Source: Lepidostoma basale
Lineage: Eukaryota; Arthropoda; Insecta; Trichoptera; Lepidostomatidae
Direction: 5' to 3'
NCBI GenBank assembly: GCA_022606425.2
Contig: JAHDVF020000729.1
Coordinates: 124,001 to 188,000, forward strand
DNA length: 64,000 nucleotides
Shown here: one piece after another, positions 61,896-64,000 of the stretch
Numbering within the stretch: the first letter of the stretch is position 1
How the letters are laid out: each line of letters opens with the position of its first letter
Program-made: the position numbers and the translations under genes
The notes under the pieces: model-generated
What the model saw: the letters and a program-made list of their open reading frames with translations, nothing else
The model's database searches: none
What the model was told of the DNA's origin: nothing

Positions 61896-62646
61896 CTGAA
61901 AGAAATATAAAATATTTAGCCGGCACATAGCAAAAATATATGTATATCCCATAACAAAATCCAGGTTAAATTAAAAATAAAATGAATTCTTAAAAATTTA
62001 ACTACCTAACCATAACGCCGCTCTCCGAAATGTTAGGATTAAAGAATAAATGTCCACACTGTTCTTTCCTTACATACTTCTTTCGATTCATACATCGTAT
62101 CATGCACGCACGTCAATTTCTCCGATGCCTCATGTGAGAGGCATTTAATTTTTGATCGTGCTATCACCTTTGCAATATCATTTATGAAGAGGGTGAAGAA
62201 GAGTGGGCCTAGGTTTGAACCTTGTGGCACCTCTGAATTTACAAGAAAAGGTTCCGATTGAAAAATTCCATTAAGGGACAATTTTTTTGCAAATATACAT
62301 ATATTATTATTTTTTTTTAACGTAAGTCCCGCATGGACGTGGGAAGGGCCTAGGGAGTGCACGAGTGAAGCTGACGAAAGGCGCCGCTGCGCCTATAACA
62401 ACTTCGGGTAAGCGGAGGGAGCCCTCTATGGCTAGGCCATTATGAAAAAAGGCCTACATCCAGCAGTGGAGAGACAGCTAAAGGGGAAAAAGAAGAATGT
62501 TATCACATACCGATCCATGAAGATGTGTCTTCAGTAAGGACAATGGGGCTCTCTATGGAGTCCAATTGGGGAAGCAGCGTGGCAGAATATCCCGAAGTCA
62601 TTCCTGCAGAGAGAGTGGCTATTATGGACCCAGTTGCAGCAAGAGT
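60607..62646 (-). CDS. sugar-porter family transporter (facilitated trehalose transporter-like), 5' partial
   Basis: Two exons, 62511-62646 and 60607-61895, join through a split Ala codon to give 474 residues ending YQQTST. Family signatures: SWIASMAALPMFSGC after the first helix, GRR (68-70), GRFITGLCVGLLG, PESPSWL (176-182) before the cytoplasmic loop, QFSGVNAIAFYSVSIM in TM7, LLRTVGRR, PLPWVMTGEVFP and PETKGRT (440-446). These are the SLC2/sugar-porter marks, and insect Tret1-like proteins are the closest remembered match. About 11-12 membrane helices are visible. Its role is plasma-membrane sugar, probably trehalose or glucose, uptake by facilitated diffusion; the substrate is not provable here. 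The first coding exon with Met was not found. The gene is tail-to-tail with Mitf. Confidence 0.93.
61896..62510 (-). other. transporter intron with LINE-A tail and unrelated RT fragment
   Basis: Between the two transporter exons, 61985-62155 is a minus-strand LINE-A 3' end. Around 62155-62290 (minus) lies a short reverse-transcriptase piece reading EVPQGSNLGPLFFTLFINDI, the motif-B region of a Jockey/CR1-type element. 62330-62490 is a plus-strand LINE 3' end (about 62440-62490 reads toward a QQW-type C-terminus). Confidence 0.7.
62511..62646 (-). CDS. sugar transporter internal exon
   Basis: Acceptor TTAATTTTCAG and donor GTATGTG on the minus strand. It reads TLAATGSIIATLSAGMTSGY, then SATLLPQLDS and ends EDTSSWI, matching TM1 and the first extracellular loop of insect sugar porters. 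It starts in phase 0, so the Met exon lies at higher coordinates, probably past the window. Confidence 0.92.
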
Positions 62647-62774
62647 CTGAAAATTAATTAAAAAAAACGTGTTCTTGAATAAGCAAGTTTGTAACGGTTG
62701 GTAGAATTATGTTTTCTGAAATTTTGGGTGTTTTCGTGTTTGGGAGATCGTTGAAGAATTTTTTTTTTGTTTTT

Positions 62775-63590
62775 TTTAAACTAACTTAACTAACTTACCA
62801 TCACGCCGTCTCCCCGGAGGGGTAGGCAGAAAGAATGGAACGCCACACTGTTCTGTCCGGACATACTTCTCTCGCTTCCTCTACATTCATACATCTTGTC
62901 ATGCACGCAAGTCGATTTCTCCGACTCCTCACGTGACCGACATTCAATATTTGATTGATTTGATCGTGCCACGTTTTCCTCGGCCTTCCTCTATTTCTAG
63001 CTCCGTTCACGCCGTTTACATATACCTTCTTTACCATTCTGTCTTCACTCATTCTTTTCATGTGTCCAAACCATCTTAATGAACCTTTCCTTATTTTGTT
63101 CATAACACTTTCATTCGCACCACATTCACTTTTTATACTTGCATTTGTCACTCTATCATATACAGATTTGCCACACTCTTAGAGATCTCATTTCTACTGC
63201 ATTTATTCTACTTTCATCCTTCTTTTGCCAGTTCCATGCTTCACTTCCATACATAAGGGTCGGCACAAGAACACCATTGTGCACTGCCATCTTAGCTTTT
63301 TTGGATAGGCTTTTGTTTGCAATGACAACTTTAAGTGCACCATTTATTCTGTTACCTGCCCCAACCCTTCTTTCAATATCCTTCTCCACCCTCCCATCCT
63401 TTGTAAACATACTTCCTAAATAAACAAATTCATCCACTTGTTCCAGATTTTCACCGTTTACACTAATGTTGCAGACTGTCATGCTTCCTTCTTTTTTGAA
63501 AATCATTACCTTGGACTTATTCACATTCATCATCAAATGTGAATAAGTCTAAGGTAATGATTTTCGAAAAAGAAGGAAGCATGATTTTTT
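62775..63590 (-). mobile_element. LINE-A subfamily 1, long copy with 5' fold-back
   Basis: Two overlapping minus frames (63156-63536 and 62801-63151) read [20 protein letters not shown] to SAYPSGETA with one frameshift. 63541-63590 is the reverse complement of 63482-63534. Confidence 0.9.
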
Positions 63591-63599
63591 TATTTAATT

Positions 63600-64000
63600 T
63601 ATTTTTTAAATAACCCAATTGGGTTATATGGATACATTTTTAGCTCTTACTTTTAATTATGTAGTGTTTCAGATATTTTTTTAAATTAAGTTGTAGTGAG
63701 ACTCCTTGTGTCTTTTGGTAGTTTATTGTAAAGTTTCAGTCCATTGTTCAATATCCTTGATTGTCCTGTCTTAGTTCGTGCAATCGGTAAGTGATATCTG
63801 TCACAGTTCCTGGTCCAGTGTCTGTGTATGTCTGAATTTTTAGTTAATTTGTAGCTGCTGTCTGTTGTCTCTTGCATGGTCATTCTGTGTACAATTTTAA
63901 AGGCCTCATATTTGGTCAGGTCTGATATGTCCATTTGTTTTGTTTGTCTGTATACTTGTATGGTCGGGGTAAGATAGTTAATGTTATAAGCTAATTTTAT
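63600..64000 (-). mobile_element. Jockey/CR1-like LINE C-terminus
   Basis: Minus frame HRHWTRNCDRYHLPIARTKT then GQSRILNNGLKLYNKLPKDT R; the H-x-TRN...YNxLP pattern is standard for LINE ends. Continues beyond the window. Confidence 0.82.

Noticed and set aside
60607..61926. Transporter as a single-exon gene starting at an in-frame Met (MPAKYF)
   Set aside because: That start lies in the intron; splicing to 62511-62646 restores TM1 and the SWIASMAALP signature.

Overview
This is a transposon-saturated, AT-rich stretch of an animal nuclear genome, almost certainly an insect. It holds two host genes with spliced exons, an arthropod-type Mitf gene and an insect-type sugar transporter, plus tRNA-derived SINEs, a Helitron with the usual insect termini, mariner fragments and many 5'-truncated non-LTR retrotransposons. 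I cannot name the order with confidence. No prokaryotic features are present.

Host gene 1 (+ strand, about 22.5-45.9 kb) is the Mitf/TFEB-type bHLH-leucine-zipper transcription factor. Thirteen exons were read by splice-site phase continuity and give 569 residues: a Rag-binding-like N-terminal helix, the conserved [13 protein letters not shown] block, an acidic activation segment, a VKQE SUMO-type site, the basic-HLH-zipper and a serine-rich C-terminus ending at 45848. The first coding exon or exons were not found and probably lie upstream of the window or in the unassigned 5' part.

Host gene 2 (- strand, about 60.6-62.6 kb) is a sugar-porter (SLC2/MFS) transporter resembling insect facilitated trehalose transporters. 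It is tail-to-tail with Mitf. The two last coding exons are present (474 residues) and the start exon lies beyond the right part of the window.

Everything else is repeats. The dominant family, called LINE-A here, is a non-LTR retrotransposon ending in (TTAG)n, or (TTTG)n in a subfamily, with about 35 truncated copies. Other families are LINE-B (TTTGAT tail, Jockey/CR1-like C-terminus), LINE-D (GAA tail), LINE-E, F, G, H, L, M and P fragments, a long-terminal-inverted-repeat MITE (element C), two tRNA-SINE families, mariner fragments, one Helitron-like unit and a Penelope-like GIY-YIG relic. Region by region: 0-22 kb repeats only; 22.5-46 kb Mitf with introns packed with LINEs and four minisatellites; 46-60 kb repeats and possible Mitf 3' sequence; 60-63 kb transporter; 63-64 kb LINE fragments.

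The most interesting signals are a set of short hammerhead-ribozyme-like motifs with covarying palindromic stem III in several repeat families, a 509-bp near-perfect palindrome with an 11-bp target duplication, a minisatellite whose last unit supplies a Mitf splice acceptor, and a higher-order minisatellite in the next introns.
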